From Fusobacteriaceae bacterium (lineage in GTDB: Bacteria; Fusobacteriota; Fusobacteriia; Fusobacteriales; Fusobacteriaceae): a stretch of DNA of 15,695 nucleotides. Below the pieces are notes generated by a model that made no database searches, was not told where the DNA came from, and worked only from the letters and a program-made list of their open reading frames with translations. Of the stretch, positions 1 to 8,052 are shown piece after piece. Numbering within the stretch: the first letter of the stretch is position 1; each line of letters opens with the position of its first letter. The stretch covers positions 1 through 15,695 of the forward strand of contig JAFGUR010000145.1 in NCBI GenBank assembly GCA_016938425.1, written 5' to 3'. A program made the translations under genes and the position numbers.

Positions 1-106
1 AATTCTAATGAGATATGGCTACCCACCAGATTTGGCTAGAATGGAAGCTGATAGAGTGTTAGCGCAAAGTGAATTATTCGCTAGTGAACTAAGTGAAAAT
101 GATTAG
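1..106 (+). CDS. hsdR: C-terminal end of type I restriction enzyme R subunit (partial)
   Basis: An open frame enters from the left edge (first full codon at base 2) and stops at TAG 104-106. The 34 visible residues include RYGYPPD followed by an amphipathic helix with VLAQSEL. This resembles the extreme C-terminus of HsdR, the motor/nuclease subunit of type I restriction-modification complexes, where a K/R-Y-x-YPPD motif and a V..Q.E helix close the protein and contact the methylase core. The base composition is less AT-rich than the following genes. The rest of the gene, and presumably hsdM and hsdS, lies outside the window. The call rests on a short motif recognised by eye, so the family is likely but not certain. 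Confidence 0.6.
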   Translation, partial: ILMRYGYPPDLARMEADRVLAQSELFASELSEND

Positions 107-126
107 GTATTTAAAAATATTCTAGC

Positions 127-141
127 AGGGGATAATCCCCT
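127..141 (+). terminator. Weak hairpin after the hsdR-like gene
   Basis: AGGGG (127-131), loop ATAAT, CCCCT (137-141): a 5-bp G/C stem 20 bases after the stop codon. The following bases (CTTGTGCC) are not a clean T-run. A second perfect 8-bp inverted repeat, ATTGTCAT (165-172) and ATGACAAT (185-192), with an AT-rich loop, lies just downstream. Either could end the upstream transcript; neither is a textbook intrinsic terminator. Confidence 0.35.
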
Positions 142-315
142 CTTGTGCCAGAAATAATTCTCTTATTGTCATATTTTATATAAAATGACAATACTAGAAA
201 TGGTTATTGTAAAAATTACTGAAAAATTACAATAAATGTTTTAAAAATTGTTAAATAAAAATTAATATCAATTAAATTAAATTGTATATAAAACTTAAAG
301 AAAAGGAGTAAGATT

Positions 316-2454
316 TTGAAAAAATTATTTGTTTTTTTAATTATGGCAGTGTCAAATCTATTGGCATTGGGAAATGAGGATTTGTTAAACGCTGTAAAGA
401 ATGCTGATTATAAACTATGTGAAAGCATTCTGGAAAATGTCCCTGTAGATATAGATGTAAGGGATTCTGAAGGACTTAGTCCCCTAATGATAGCAGCTAA
501 AAATAATAACTTAGAAATTTTGGACTTATTTTTAGATTATGATGCTGATACAGAACTTGCAAGCAATGAAGGGGAAAACATTCTTTTGATTGCTTTAAAA
601 AATAATGGTTCTAAAGCTGATAAAGTGGTAGAAGATCTTATTAATTATGGAGTAGATTTAAATTTTCAGAATAAAGAAGGACAAACAGCATTAATATACT
701 CAATAATTAATGGTTATACTGAGATATCAAAATTACTTATAGAAAGTTTTGCTGACATTGATATAATTGATAAACAAAATAAGAAAGCATTAGATTATGC
801 TTTAAATAAAAATGAGGAGAGTACCATAGTTCTTCTTAAAAAGAGGCAAATTGAAAATAAAATATTTTCAGCAATTGAAAATAATAATATTGAAGAGTTA
901 AAATTAGTTATTAATGAAAATCCTAATTTAGAAATTATGAACAGTGATGGCAAAACTCCATTATTTGTTAGTGCATCCAAAAACTTAATTGATATAACTA
1001 AGTTATTAATTGAAAAAGGTGCAAAAGTTAATCAAAAAGATAGTTTTGGTTCAACAGCATTAGATTATGCTGCCACGGAGGGTTCCTATGAAGTAAGTAA
1101 ACTACTTTTGGAAAAGAATGCAGATGTAAACAGTATTGATGATTGGGGTAGTACGCCTCTTATGTCAGCAGCTTATGAAAATAATTATGAAATACTAAAA
1201 CTATTAATAAATAATGGGGCAAAAATTGATTATAAAAACAATAATGGTTCAACAGCACTGGATTATGCAGCAATAAATAACTCATATGAATCAGCGAAAT
1301 TATTGATAAATAAAGGGGCTAAAGTTAATAGTATAGATAACGATCAGAGTACTCCATTAATGTCAGCAGCTAGGGAAAATAGTTACAAAATATCTGAATT
1401 ACTAATTGAAAATGGAGCAAATGTAAATCTTGTAGATGAAGATGGGTATAATGCACTTATGTATGCTTTAGTAAATGATGCAACAGAAACAGCAAAGATT
1501 TTGATAGATAAAAAAAGTCAATTGGACACAAGAACAGCTAAAGGTAAAACTGCATTAATATTTGCAGCAGAGAATAATAATGACTTTATTACAAAATATC
1601 TTATAGAAAAAGGGGCAAACTCAGAACTAAAAGATGAAAATAATAAAAATGCTTTTGTTTATTCAGTAGAAAATAACTCTGAAAAAGTATTCCAGTATTA
1701 TATTGATAAAGATAAAAACCTTTTAAATTATAAAGAAAATGATTTGAATTTATTACAAAAATCAGCCATATATAATTCAGAAAAAATAATAAAAATTCTT
1801 TTAGAAAATGGCTTTAAAGTTAATGATTTGGATGAAGATAATATGACCGCTTTAATGTATGCTTCAATGAAAAATTCTTTTGACGCTGCGGAACTTCTTA
1901 TTAAAATGGGAGCAAATGTTAATTTAAAAACAAAAGATGGTATAACAGCACTTCATTTAGCATCATATATAGGAGCTCCAAAGATTGAGGAACTTCTTAT
2001 AAATAACAATATAGATGTAAATGCTTTAAATGAAGATGGAGAATCAGCATTACTTTATGCAGTACAGAAAAAAAACTATTCTATAGTTGAACTTTTAATT
2101 AGTAAGAATGCGGATATTAATGTTAAAAGTTCCACAGGGGCAACTCCATTATTAGTAGCAATTTCAAACGATGATGGAATTATTGTAGATTTACTTTTAA
2201 AAAAAGGTGCTAAAATTTCAGAAGAAAGGATATCACTAGTTGCTATCGCTGTAGTAAATAAATCAGAAAATGCTTTAGATGTATTAATAAAAAATAAAAT
2301 GAACCTAAACATCCCTGTTGAAAATATTTGGATGCCTTTAGATTTGGCAATTCTTCAAGGAGATAAAAACATGGAAAAAAAATTAAGAGAGAATGGTGCT
2401 GTATCATTCATGGAAATTATAAACAAAATGTCACCATTAGTTGATAAAAAATAA
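316..2454 (+). CDS. Exported ankyrin-repeat protein (TTG start)
   Basis: This 712-residue protein has a Sec-type signal peptide (MKKLFVFLIMAVSNLLALG, likely cut near residue 19-20), so it should act in the periplasm or outside the cell. Nearly all of the rest is ankyrin repeats of about 33 residues, roughly 20 units, seen as recurring T-A/P-L-x-x-A turns followed by LLI..GA.VN. Units covering residues about 243-374 alternate between ALDYAA and PLMSAA types, giving a 66-residue (198-bp) super-repeat. Ankyrin arrays bind proteins; no enzyme domain is visible. The start is TTG at 316, placed 7 bases after AAAGGAG (302-308). No ATG upstream fits, and this start yields the signal peptide. It is followed after 24 bp by a TraB/GumN-like gene with similar export features, suggesting one operon and a shared role. 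The substrate or partner is unknown. Confidence 0.85.
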   Translation: MKKLFVFLIMAVSNLLALGNEDLLNAVKNADYKLCESILENVPVDIDVRDSEGLSPLMIAAKNNNLEILDLFLDYDADTELASNEGENILLIALKNNGSKADKVVEDLINYGVDLNFQNKEGQTALIYSIINGYTEISKLLIESFADIDIIDKQNKKALDYALNKNEESTIVLLKKRQIENKIFSAIENNNIEELKLVINENPNLEIMNSDGKTPLFVSASKNLIDITKLLIEKGAKVNQKDSFGSTALDYAATEGSYEVSKLLLEKNADVNSIDDWGSTPLMSAAYENNYEILKLLINNGAKIDYKNNNGSTALDYAAINNSYESAKLLINKGAKVNSIDNDQSTPLMSAARENSYKISELLIENGANVNLVDEDGYNALMYALVNDATETAKILIDKKSQLDTRTAKGKTALIFAAENNNDFITKYLIEKGANSELKDENNKNAFVYSVENNSEKVFQYYIDKDKNLLNYKENDLNLLQKSAIYNSEKIIKILLENGFKVNDLDEDNMTALMYASMKNSFDAAELLIKMGANVNLKTKDGITALHLASYIGAPKIEELLINNNIDVNALNEDGESALLYAVQKKNYSIVELLISKNADINVKSSTGATPLLVAISNDDGIIVDLLLKKGAKISEERISLVAIAVVNKSENALDVLIKNKMNLNIPVENIWMPLDLAILQGDKNMEKKLRENGAVSFMEIINKMSPLVDKK
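1042..1434 (+). repeat. In-frame 198-bp tandem duplication inside the ankyrin gene
   Basis: Two 66-residue blocks, each made of two ankyrin units, follow one another. GGTTCAACAGCA recurs at 1048 and 1246, and the AGTAC-start PLMSAA segment recurs at 1150 and 1348; both spacings are exactly 198 bp. This points to a recent two-unit duplication and a route for length change without frame loss. Confidence 0.75.
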
Positions 2455-2478
2455 TATTTAAATGTAAAAGGAGTACAG

Positions 2479-3360
2479 ATGAAAAAAATAAGTTATATAA
2501 TAATTTTATTGTTTATAAGTAGTGTTGCTTTTAGTAAAGAAGTAAAAGGATTATTCTATAAGGCGTCTAAAGATGATCAACAAATTTATATTTTTGGAAC
2601 TATTACAGGAAGAGTCGATAAAAAAATTCCACTAAATAAAGAGGTTTTAGATACCTATGAAAGAGTAAACAATTTAGTTATTGATACATCAAATGAAAAT
2701 ATTATTAATAATGAAATAATGACTAAAATAGAATCAGGTGATGTTAGCCTTTTGGCTGAGTATATGGGTAAATTTTTTTATACAGATGGGGATAGTCTAA
2801 AGAATCATTTATCTGAAAAAAATATGCATATTCTTAATGAAAAATATAAAAATCTATTTTCTGAAAATGAAATTAATCTTATTAAACCATGGTTTGCATT
2901 ACAGTTGTTATTAGTTAGTGAATATCGTACAGAAGAGTTTACTGAATTGCCTACAAAATATCTAATTGATGAAGGAGAAAATAAAAATATTACTTATCTT
3001 ACAGACAAGAAATATCTAATTGATTTATTAATTACTTTAAGTGATGAAGAAGTAAATTATATGATAGAAGCTTTTGATACTGATTATAATGGCAATAATA
3101 CTTCAGATTTAGTAGACGCTTGGATTAAAGGTGATGTAAAAAAATTAAAGAAAAATTATAATCCAAAATCAGATATAGAATTTAAAATTGAAGATAAAAT
3201 TATTGTTAATCAAAACTATAATTATTTAAATAAGCTTACTAAAATTGCAGAAGAAAAAAAAGAAATTTTTGTTATTATGGACTATGCAAATATTATTAGT
3301 GAGGAATCTATTTTAGATTTATTAAAAAAAGAAGGGTACAAAATTAAAAAAATAAAATAA
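2479..3360 (+). CDS. Exported TraB/GumN-fold protein lacking both signature histidines
   Basis: This 293-residue protein has a signal peptide (residues 1-19, ending VAFS). Its layout matches the TraB/PrgY/GumN (Tiki-like) family: an N-terminal LFYKASKDDQQIYIFGTI strand pair, a middle region with WFALQLL, a YLID.....KNITYL segment ahead of a Leu-rich helix, VDAWIKGDVKKL, and a C-terminal ILDLLKKEGYKI strand. The family normally carries two GxxH motifs that bind metal, with acidic residues. Here the first reads G40-T-I-T43 and the second reads D268-Y-A-N271, so both histidines are missing. It may be a binding protein or pseudoenzyme; some divergent members may use other residues. AAAAGGAG (2466-2473) precedes ATG 2479. 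It probably shares a transcript with the ankyrin gene 24 bp upstream. Family call fairly good, activity doubtful. Confidence 0.7.
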   Translation: MKKISYIIILLFISSVAFSKEVKGLFYKASKDDQQIYIFGTITGRVDKKIPLNKEVLDTYERVNNLVIDTSNENIINNEIMTKIESGDVSLLAEYMGKFFYTDGDSLKNHLSEKNMHILNEKYKNLFSENEINLIKPWFALQLLLVSEYRTEEFTELPTKYLIDEGENKNITYLTDKKYLIDLLITLSDEEVNYMIEAFDTDYNGNNTSDLVDAWIKGDVKKLKKNYNPKSDIEFKIEDKIIVNQNYNYLNKLTKIAEEKKEIFVIMDYANIISEESILDLLKKEGYKIKKIK

Positions 3361-3539
3361 TTTCTGTGATATTAATTTAAAAAAGGAATAAGACTTACTT
3401 GAGTAATTCTGGAAATTTTTAAAGACTCCAAGAGAGGTCTTATGTTAAATACTTAAGTTAATAAATATGGATACGATACTAGAATAGTTAGTTATGTGCA
3501 AAAAAAAATTACATATTAGTAAAAATATTGTGCTGGAAA

Positions 3540-3568
3540 TTGCAGATGAATCTGTTACTATTTATAAT
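3540..3568 (+). promoter_or_regulatory. Candidate sigma70-type promoter for the MmgE/PrpD-family gene
   Basis: TTGCAG (3540-3545), 17-base spacer, TATAAT (3563-3568), about 42 bases before the start codon. The -10 is a perfect consensus and the spacing is optimal. This separates the gene from the upstream ankyrin/TraB pair; bases 3361-3539 hold nothing else recognisable. Confidence 0.6.
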
Positions 3569-3609
3569 ATATTCTGTGGAATTGATTATAATTTAGTAAA
3601 GGAGCAAAA

Positions 3610-4995
3610 ATGAATTATTTAATTTATGGACTAGCCAATTTTGTTGTTAATCTTAAATATGAGGATTTATCAAAAAGAGCAAAAGAAGTCGCAAAGCAAG
3701 CAATACTTGATTCCTATGGCAACCTTATTTTTGGACGTTATTGTGAGGAAAGCGAAAGAATTATGGAGTATGCAAATTTAAACGATATTACTATAAAAAA
3801 AGAAGATTTAGTTTCATTAATTGGAACGGAAAAGATATTGACTGGTTCTGATAATGCCATTTTCGTTCATACAATGATGGCTCGTTGCGCTGATTTAGAT
3901 GATGGATATAGGCATGCCATGGGACATCCAGGTTCAGTATTAGTTCCATTACTTTTAAGCATGGCGCAACTTCATAAAACAAATGGAAAAGAAATGATTG
4001 TTGCAATTACGGCAGCCTATGAAGTATATGCTAGAATTGGGGAAGCAATAAATCCTTTTATGTATAGAGAAAGAGGTTTTGATGCTACTGGAGTTTGCGG
4101 TGCTATTGCTTCAGCAGTATTAATTTCAAAAATAAAGGGATTAGATTCAGAAAAAACAAAAAATGCAATGGGCTTAGCTTCGCTATTTACTGGAGGACTG
4201 ATTGAATATCAAAATGATGGAACTTCTGGGAAAATAATGTGTAGTGGCTGGGGAGCACTAACAGGCTTAAGAGCTATAAGGCTTTCTTTATGTGGATTCA
4301 CGGGACCTAATGCGGCTCTTGAAGGCAAATATGGATTTTTTCAAGCTTTTAAGGGGACAAGTGGATACTGTGATACAAAAAATGTACTGAAAGATTTCGG
4401 GAAAACATTTAAAATTACAGATATTTATTTTAAACGTCATGCCTGTCAAAGAGGCCTTCATGCTACTCTTGATGCAGTAATTGAGTTAAAAGAAAAATAT
4501 TCATTAAAACCTCAAGATATTCTTTCTATAGACATAAGGACATCCTCTTTTGTTTACCGTTTGTCTAATCCAAATCCTAAAACAGCTATTGGAGCTCAAG
4601 CGAGTGTCCAATTTACTTCTGCTATAGCATTAAAATATGGAAGAATGAATTCTGAAGAGCTAATTTTTAAGAGTTTTAATGATTCAGAAATTCATGAACT
4701 TGTTGGAAAAATAAAAGTTATAAAAGATGATAAAGTTCAGGAATATTTAAATAATAATCCTACTCATTTTTGTGCAACAAAAGTTATAATAGTAAATATT
4801 AATGGAGATGTTTTAGAAAAATGGATTCCCGTTCCAATTGGAGATGTAGAAACGCCTTTTGGATGGGATATGTTAGAGAATAAATTTAGTAATCTTTTAG
4901 AAAAAACACCTTTTTACGAAAATAAAGAAGAAAAGTTTAATCTAATAAAGAATTTAGAAGAAGTAAATAATATAGAAATGTTATTTGTTCCATAA
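3610..4995 (+). CDS. MmgE/PrpD family protein
   Basis: A 461-residue cytoplasmic protein of normal family length (about 440-480). It shows the hallmarks of MmgE/PrpD: DLDDGY (95-100), RHAMGHPGS (101-109), FTGGLIEYQNDG in the helical domain, and YFKRHACQRGLHATLDA (lysine 275, histidine 277) in the alpha/beta domain. The family includes 2-methylcitrate dehydratase, cis-aconitate decarboxylase and iminodisuccinate epimerase, all acting on small polycarboxylates. None of the other methylcitrate-cycle genes (prpB, prpC) is present, so a PrpD role is not supported and the substrate is left open. AAAGGAG (3598-3604) precedes ATG 3610. It has its own promoter and a strong terminator, so it is monocistronic. 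The convergent LysR gene may regulate it. Confidence 0.85.
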   Translation: MNYLIYGLANFVVNLKYEDLSKRAKEVAKQAILDSYGNLIFGRYCEESERIMEYANLNDITIKKEDLVSLIGTEKILTGSDNAIFVHTMMARCADLDDGYRHAMGHPGSVLVPLLLSMAQLHKTNGKEMIVAITAAYEVYARIGEAINPFMYRERGFDATGVCGAIASAVLISKIKGLDSEKTKNAMGLASLFTGGLIEYQNDGTSGKIMCSGWGALTGLRAIRLSLCGFTGPNAALEGKYGFFQAFKGTSGYCDTKNVLKDFGKTFKITDIYFKRHACQRGLHATLDAVIELKEKYSLKPQDILSIDIRTSSFVYRLSNPNPKTAIGAQASVQFTSAIALKYGRMNSEELIFKSFNDSEIHELVGKIKVIKDDKVQEYLNNNPTHFCATKVIIVNINGDVLEKWIPVPIGDVETPFGWDMLENKFSNLLEKTPFYENKEEKFNLIKNLEEVNNIEMLFVP

Positions 4996-5025
4996 AAAAT
5001 CGGAGTAGAATTACTCCGATTTTTT
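4994..5025. terminator. Bidirectional terminator shared by the MmgE/PrpD and LysR genes
   Basis: A perfect 14-bp stem: 4994-5007 pairs with 5012-5025 around loop GAAT (5008-5011). The core is CGGAGTA/TACTCCG, with A6 on one side and T6 on the other, so either strand carries a T-run after the hairpin. It overlaps the stop codon of the upstream gene and encodes the last residues of the LysR protein. Confidence 0.9.
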
Positions 5026-5982
5026 ATTTGATTCATTGGAATATGGATTACATAAATTTTTAAGTATTCTTTTGAAATCATTAATATATGATGGAAAAAT
5101 CTTGTTTTTATGATAAATAAGTGCGAGAGGACTTACTTCATCTAAGTCTATTATTGGAAACACATTAAGCAGTGATTTATTATCAGAGAATTTATTTAGT
5201 TGATTTATTCCGGAAAGGTACATACTAAAACAAAAGCTTGCAGCATAATCCTCTGCACATAATAAATAATGTATATCCGGTTGAGTTAATTCATTAATAC
5301 AATTTAATGTAATCCCTAATTTCTTTAAATGATTATCTAATAAAATACGAGAATTAAAGTTTTTCTTATTAAGAACAAAAGGAACATGCTCAAATAGTTT
5401 TAAATCAACACCATTTTTAAATGTCTCTTTACACTGTGGGTAGTTCTCGGGAAAACTTTTTTTCAATAGATTGTCTGAAATTATTAAATACATTTTTTCA
5501 TTCAAAATAATATCGTACTTAAGTAATGAGTTTGAAAGATTACTTATACCAGATAAAAATAAATCCAGTGAATTTTCGAGAATCATATCTTGCATTTGTA
5601 AAGAAGTTGCATGATGAATTACTAAGTCAACATTAGGATAAATGTCTCTAAATGCTTTCAAAAGTTTTGGGACTATTATGGAGTATCTACCTTCAGGGAT
5701 TCCAAAATGAATAGTTCCACTATTAGTTTCATTTATATCTGATAGTTGATTTTCCAAGTTCTTTTCTAATAATTCTATATTTCTTAAAGTTTGAAGCATA
5801 ATTTCTCCAGCTGTAGTTAACTTTAGTTTTGGTTTTCTATCAAAAAAAGTAACATTATACCTCTCCTCCAAGTTTTTTAAATATTTACTTAAGCATTGGT
5901 GCGAAATAAAAAGACGTTTTGCAGCATTTGAGATATTTAGTTCTTCAGCAATAACAATAAAATAATCATAATTATTTAACAT
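5011..5982 (-). CDS. LysR-family transcriptional regulator
   Basis: A 323-residue LysR-type regulator. The winged helix-turn-helix is at residues 1-60, with helix-turn-helix core about 18-37 (SNAAKRLFISHQCLSKYLKN) and the usual LEE.YNVTFFDRK wing. A linker helix (about 60-90) and a periplasmic-binding-fold effector domain follow, beginning GTIHFGIPEGR. Such proteins bind as tetramers and respond to a small-molecule inducer. GGAGAA (5989-5994, minus strand) precedes ATG 5982. It faces the MmgE/PrpD-family gene tail-to-tail and is divergent from the PTS unit, so either could be a target; proximity alone cannot decide. Its C-terminal NKKSE is encoded by the shared terminator stem. Confidence 0.9.
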   Translation of the reverse strand: MLNNYDYFIVIAEELNISNAAKRLFISHQCLSKYLKNLEERYNVTFFDRKPKLKLTTAGEIMLQTLRNIELLEKNLENQLSDINETNSGTIHFGIPEGRYSIIVPKLLKAFRDIYPNVDLVIHHATSLQMQDMILENSLDLFLSGISNLSNSLLKYDIILNEKMYLIISDNLLKKSFPENYPQCKETFKNGVDLKLFEHVPFVLNKKNFNSRILLDNHLKKLGITLNCINELTQPDIHYLLCAEDYAASFCFSMYLSGINQLNKFSDNKSLLNVFPIIDLDEVSPLALIYHKNKIFPSYINDFKRILKNLCNPYSNESNKKSE

Positions 5983-6008
5983 GTAAAATTCTCCATTCTA
6001 ATCTGATT

Positions 6009-6035
6009 TTTATAAACTTATTTCACCTTCGACAA
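6009..6035 (-). promoter_or_regulatory. Possible promoter of the LysR gene
   Basis: On the minus strand TTGTCG (6035-6030) and TATAAA (6014-6009) are separated by 15 bases, shorter than ideal. AGTTA-N13-TAACT (6081-6103) and AATGAT-N8-ATCATT (6043-6062) are inverted repeats of the size a LysR dimer could read. Weak evidence. Confidence 0.3.
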
Positions 6036-6123
6036 TTATTTGAATGATGATAAAAAATCATTATCTATTAGTTTATAGTTAGTTAAAAATATATCAAATA
6101 ACTTATATTAAAGTCAAGCTATA

Positions 6124-6163
6124 TGCAATTTTTTTTTACATAGAGATAAAATAAATGTGCTTT
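6124..6163 (+). promoter_or_regulatory. Relic promoter block, copy 1, ahead of the dead DJ-1 gene
   Basis: TGCAATTTTTTTTTACATA (6124-6142) and ATGTGCTTT (6155-6163) recur at 12542-12560 and 12573-12581 with the same spacing, in front of the intact DJ-1 pair. The central palindrome of the other copy is degraded here (TTACATAGAGATAA). Bases 6164-6270 between this block and the gene relic show nothing else clear. Confidence 0.55.
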
Positions 6164-6272
6164 AAATTTGCGATTAGCCATGATACTCTATGAATGTATT
6201 TAGAGCATTAAAAATTAATTAAAGTCACTTTGATTTTTTTTAGAACAATTTGTTTAAGAATGTTGATATAAA

Positions 6273-6480
6273 AAATTAGTAGTGCTATTTGTGGAAGGTT
6301 ATGAAGAAGAGAAAACGCTAACTATTGTTGAGATATAAAGCAGGGTAGAAGTAACTTGTGACACATTTTATTTCAGAGATAAGCTTGTTAAAGGAATGTC
6401 TGGAATGTACATTGAGGGAGATAAAAAGTTCGGAGAAGAAATAAAAGAATATGATATGGTTGTTCTTTTCAGTGGATGCT
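6273..6480 (+). pseudogene. Decayed DJ-1/PfpI gene
   Basis: Reading from 6279 gives VVLFVEGYEEEKTLTIVEI, then a TAA stop (6336-6338). The frame continues with CDTFYFRDKLVKGMSGMY and FGEEIKEYDMVVL. This closely tracks the intact DJ-1/PfpI gene at 13203 (AVFMAEGYEEGETLTIVDI, CDTFHFGEKLVKGMHGMY, FGEEVKEYDMIVL). Similarity stops near 6475, where LPGG would follow, so the nucleophile-cysteine half is missing. No good start codon remains. It is a remnant of a gene related to the second member of the downstream tandem pair. From 6480 to the PTS gene at 6614 I see only the GGGAGG ribosome site (6601-6606); no convincing PTS promoter was found. Confidence 0.85.
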
Positions 6481-6613
6481 TGGATGGAAAATTATGGGGC
6501 GTTGCCACAAACTCCATAAAAACAAAAGGATTATATTTATCTAGTTATGTCTGAACAGTTACAAAAAATAATTAATTTGAAGTTCTTAAATAAAATAAAC
6601 GGGAGGAAAAATA

Positions 6614-8038
6614 ATGAAAAATGAAGAATTAGCAAGAAAAATTTTAGATGTTGTCGGGGAATCCAATATCACTTATCTAACTCATTGCGCTACCAGATTA
6701 AGGTTAAATGTCAAAGACGAGTCAATAGTAAATCTAAAAGATTTAGACAGACTTGAAGGGGTACTAAAGTCTCAGTTTAGCGGAGGACAATTACAAATAA
6801 TAATTGGAGCCAAAGTAAAAGGGGTATTTGATGCATTAAGCGCAATGGTTAGTTTAACTTCAGAAAATGTAGAAGTAAAAGCAGTTAACAAAAAGAAAAA
6901 TCCAATAACCAAAGCAGTAGAAACACTTTCAGGTGTTTTTGGGCCAACAATACCTGTACTTATTGGATGTGGGATGGTAAAATCCGTAACATCAATTCTT
7001 CTGACTCTAAAATTAGTTGAAAAAACAAGCGGAACTTATCAAGTATTTACTCTAATTGGAGATTTAATATTTTATTTCTTTCCATTTTTCCTTGCAGTAA
7101 GTGCAGCCAAAAAATTCAAAACCAGCGAATTTCTTGCAGTCGCTTTAGCTGGAGCTTATATGCATCCAATTATAATGAATGGAGCAGCTGCAGCAAGTAA
7201 ATCCGGAGTTACCAGTCTTAATTTTTTAGGGTTGCCGGCTCTTTTTGTAAATTACAAATCAACAATTATACCTATAATTATATCGGTATGGATTATGAGT
7301 TATGTATATAATTTTATAAATAAAAGAACGCCAGATATGTTTAAAACATTATTTGTTCCTATGCTTGTTTTATTTATAATGGTACCTCTTGATTTAATTG
7401 CTATAGGACCTTTTGGAACATACATAGGAAAAACCGTAGCACAAATTGTGAGCTATTTATATACAACAAATGGTGTAATTGGTTCTTTCTTGTTTGGAAC
7501 ATTTAGACCGGTACTTATATTATTTGGTATGCATTATGCAATTACACCTATCAACGCTCAACTGATTGCAGAATACGGATATTCAGTAATAGGACCTGCA
7601 AATTTAATGGGAAATATGGCTCAAGCAGGTGCTTGTTTAGGAGTATTCTTGGTATTAAAGAATAAAGTAAATAAATCAAATGCTTTAACGGCTGGAATTA
7701 CAGCAATATTTGGAATAACTGAACCGGCAATATTCGGATTCAACTTAAAATACAAAAAACCCTTTATAATTGCAATGATTTCGGGCGGAATTGCATCTGC
7801 ATATGCAAATTTCTGGGGAGCGGGAGCTACAGCATTAATACTTCCTGGAATATTGGCTTTACCTACATATACAGCAAAAAGCTATATACATATTATAATC
7901 GGTGTACTTATAAGTATCTTTGTAGCAATGATATTAACTATTGTGCTTAAAATAGGTGACGAAGATATTCCCGAAGAAATGGAATTAGAAAAAGTAAATA
8001 AATATGCAACTCCTGAATTAGCAGTGAAAAAAGATTAA
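6614..8038 (+). CDS. PTS beta-glucoside-type EIIBC component
   Basis: A 474-residue membrane permease of the glucose/beta-glucoside PTS superfamily. Residues 1-80 are the EIIB domain, with phosphorylated cysteine C25 in THCATRLRL. After a linker, residues about 100-450 are the EIIC domain with many hydrophobic helices and the sugar-site loop GITEP (367-371). The protein imports and phosphorylates a beta-glucoside or related sugar. It ends after EIIC with no EIIA domain, so the phosphate must come from an EIIA encoded elsewhere. GGGAGG (6601-6606) precedes ATG 6614. The 6-phospho-beta-glucosidase gene follows after 14 bp, supporting a beta-glucoside substrate. Exact sugar (cellobiose, salicin, arbutin) cannot be told. 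Confidence 0.92.
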   Translation: MKNEELARKILDVVGESNITYLTHCATRLRLNVKDESIVNLKDLDRLEGVLKSQFSGGQLQIIIGAKVKGVFDALSAMVSLTSENVEVKAVNKKKNPITKAVETLSGVFGPTIPVLIGCGMVKSVTSILLTLKLVEKTSGTYQVFTLIGDLIFYFFPFFLAVSAAKKFKTSEFLAVALAGAYMHPIIMNGAAAASKSGVTSLNFLGLPALFVNYKSTIIPIIISVWIMSYVYNFINKRTPDMFKTLFVPMLVLFIMVPLDLIAIGPFGTYIGKTVAQIVSYLYTTNGVIGSFLFGTFRPVLILFGMHYAITPINAQLIAEYGYSVIGPANLMGNMAQAGACLGVFLVLKNKVNKSNALTAGITAIFGITEPAIFGFNLKYKKPFIIAMISGGIASAYANFWGAGATALILPGILALPTYTAKSYIHIIIGVLISIFVAMILTIVLKIGDEDIPEEMELEKVNKYATPELAVKKD

Positions 8039-8052
8039 AAAAGGAGATGATT

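Noticed and set aside
3361..3539. Imperfect hairpin near AAGACTCCAAGAGAGGTCTT as a terminator of the ankyrin/TraB unit
   Set aside because: The stem is only 5 bp with mismatches and no T-run follows.
6480..6613. A promoter for the PTS unit
   Set aside because: Several AT-rich hexamers exist but no -35/-10 pair has acceptable spacing.
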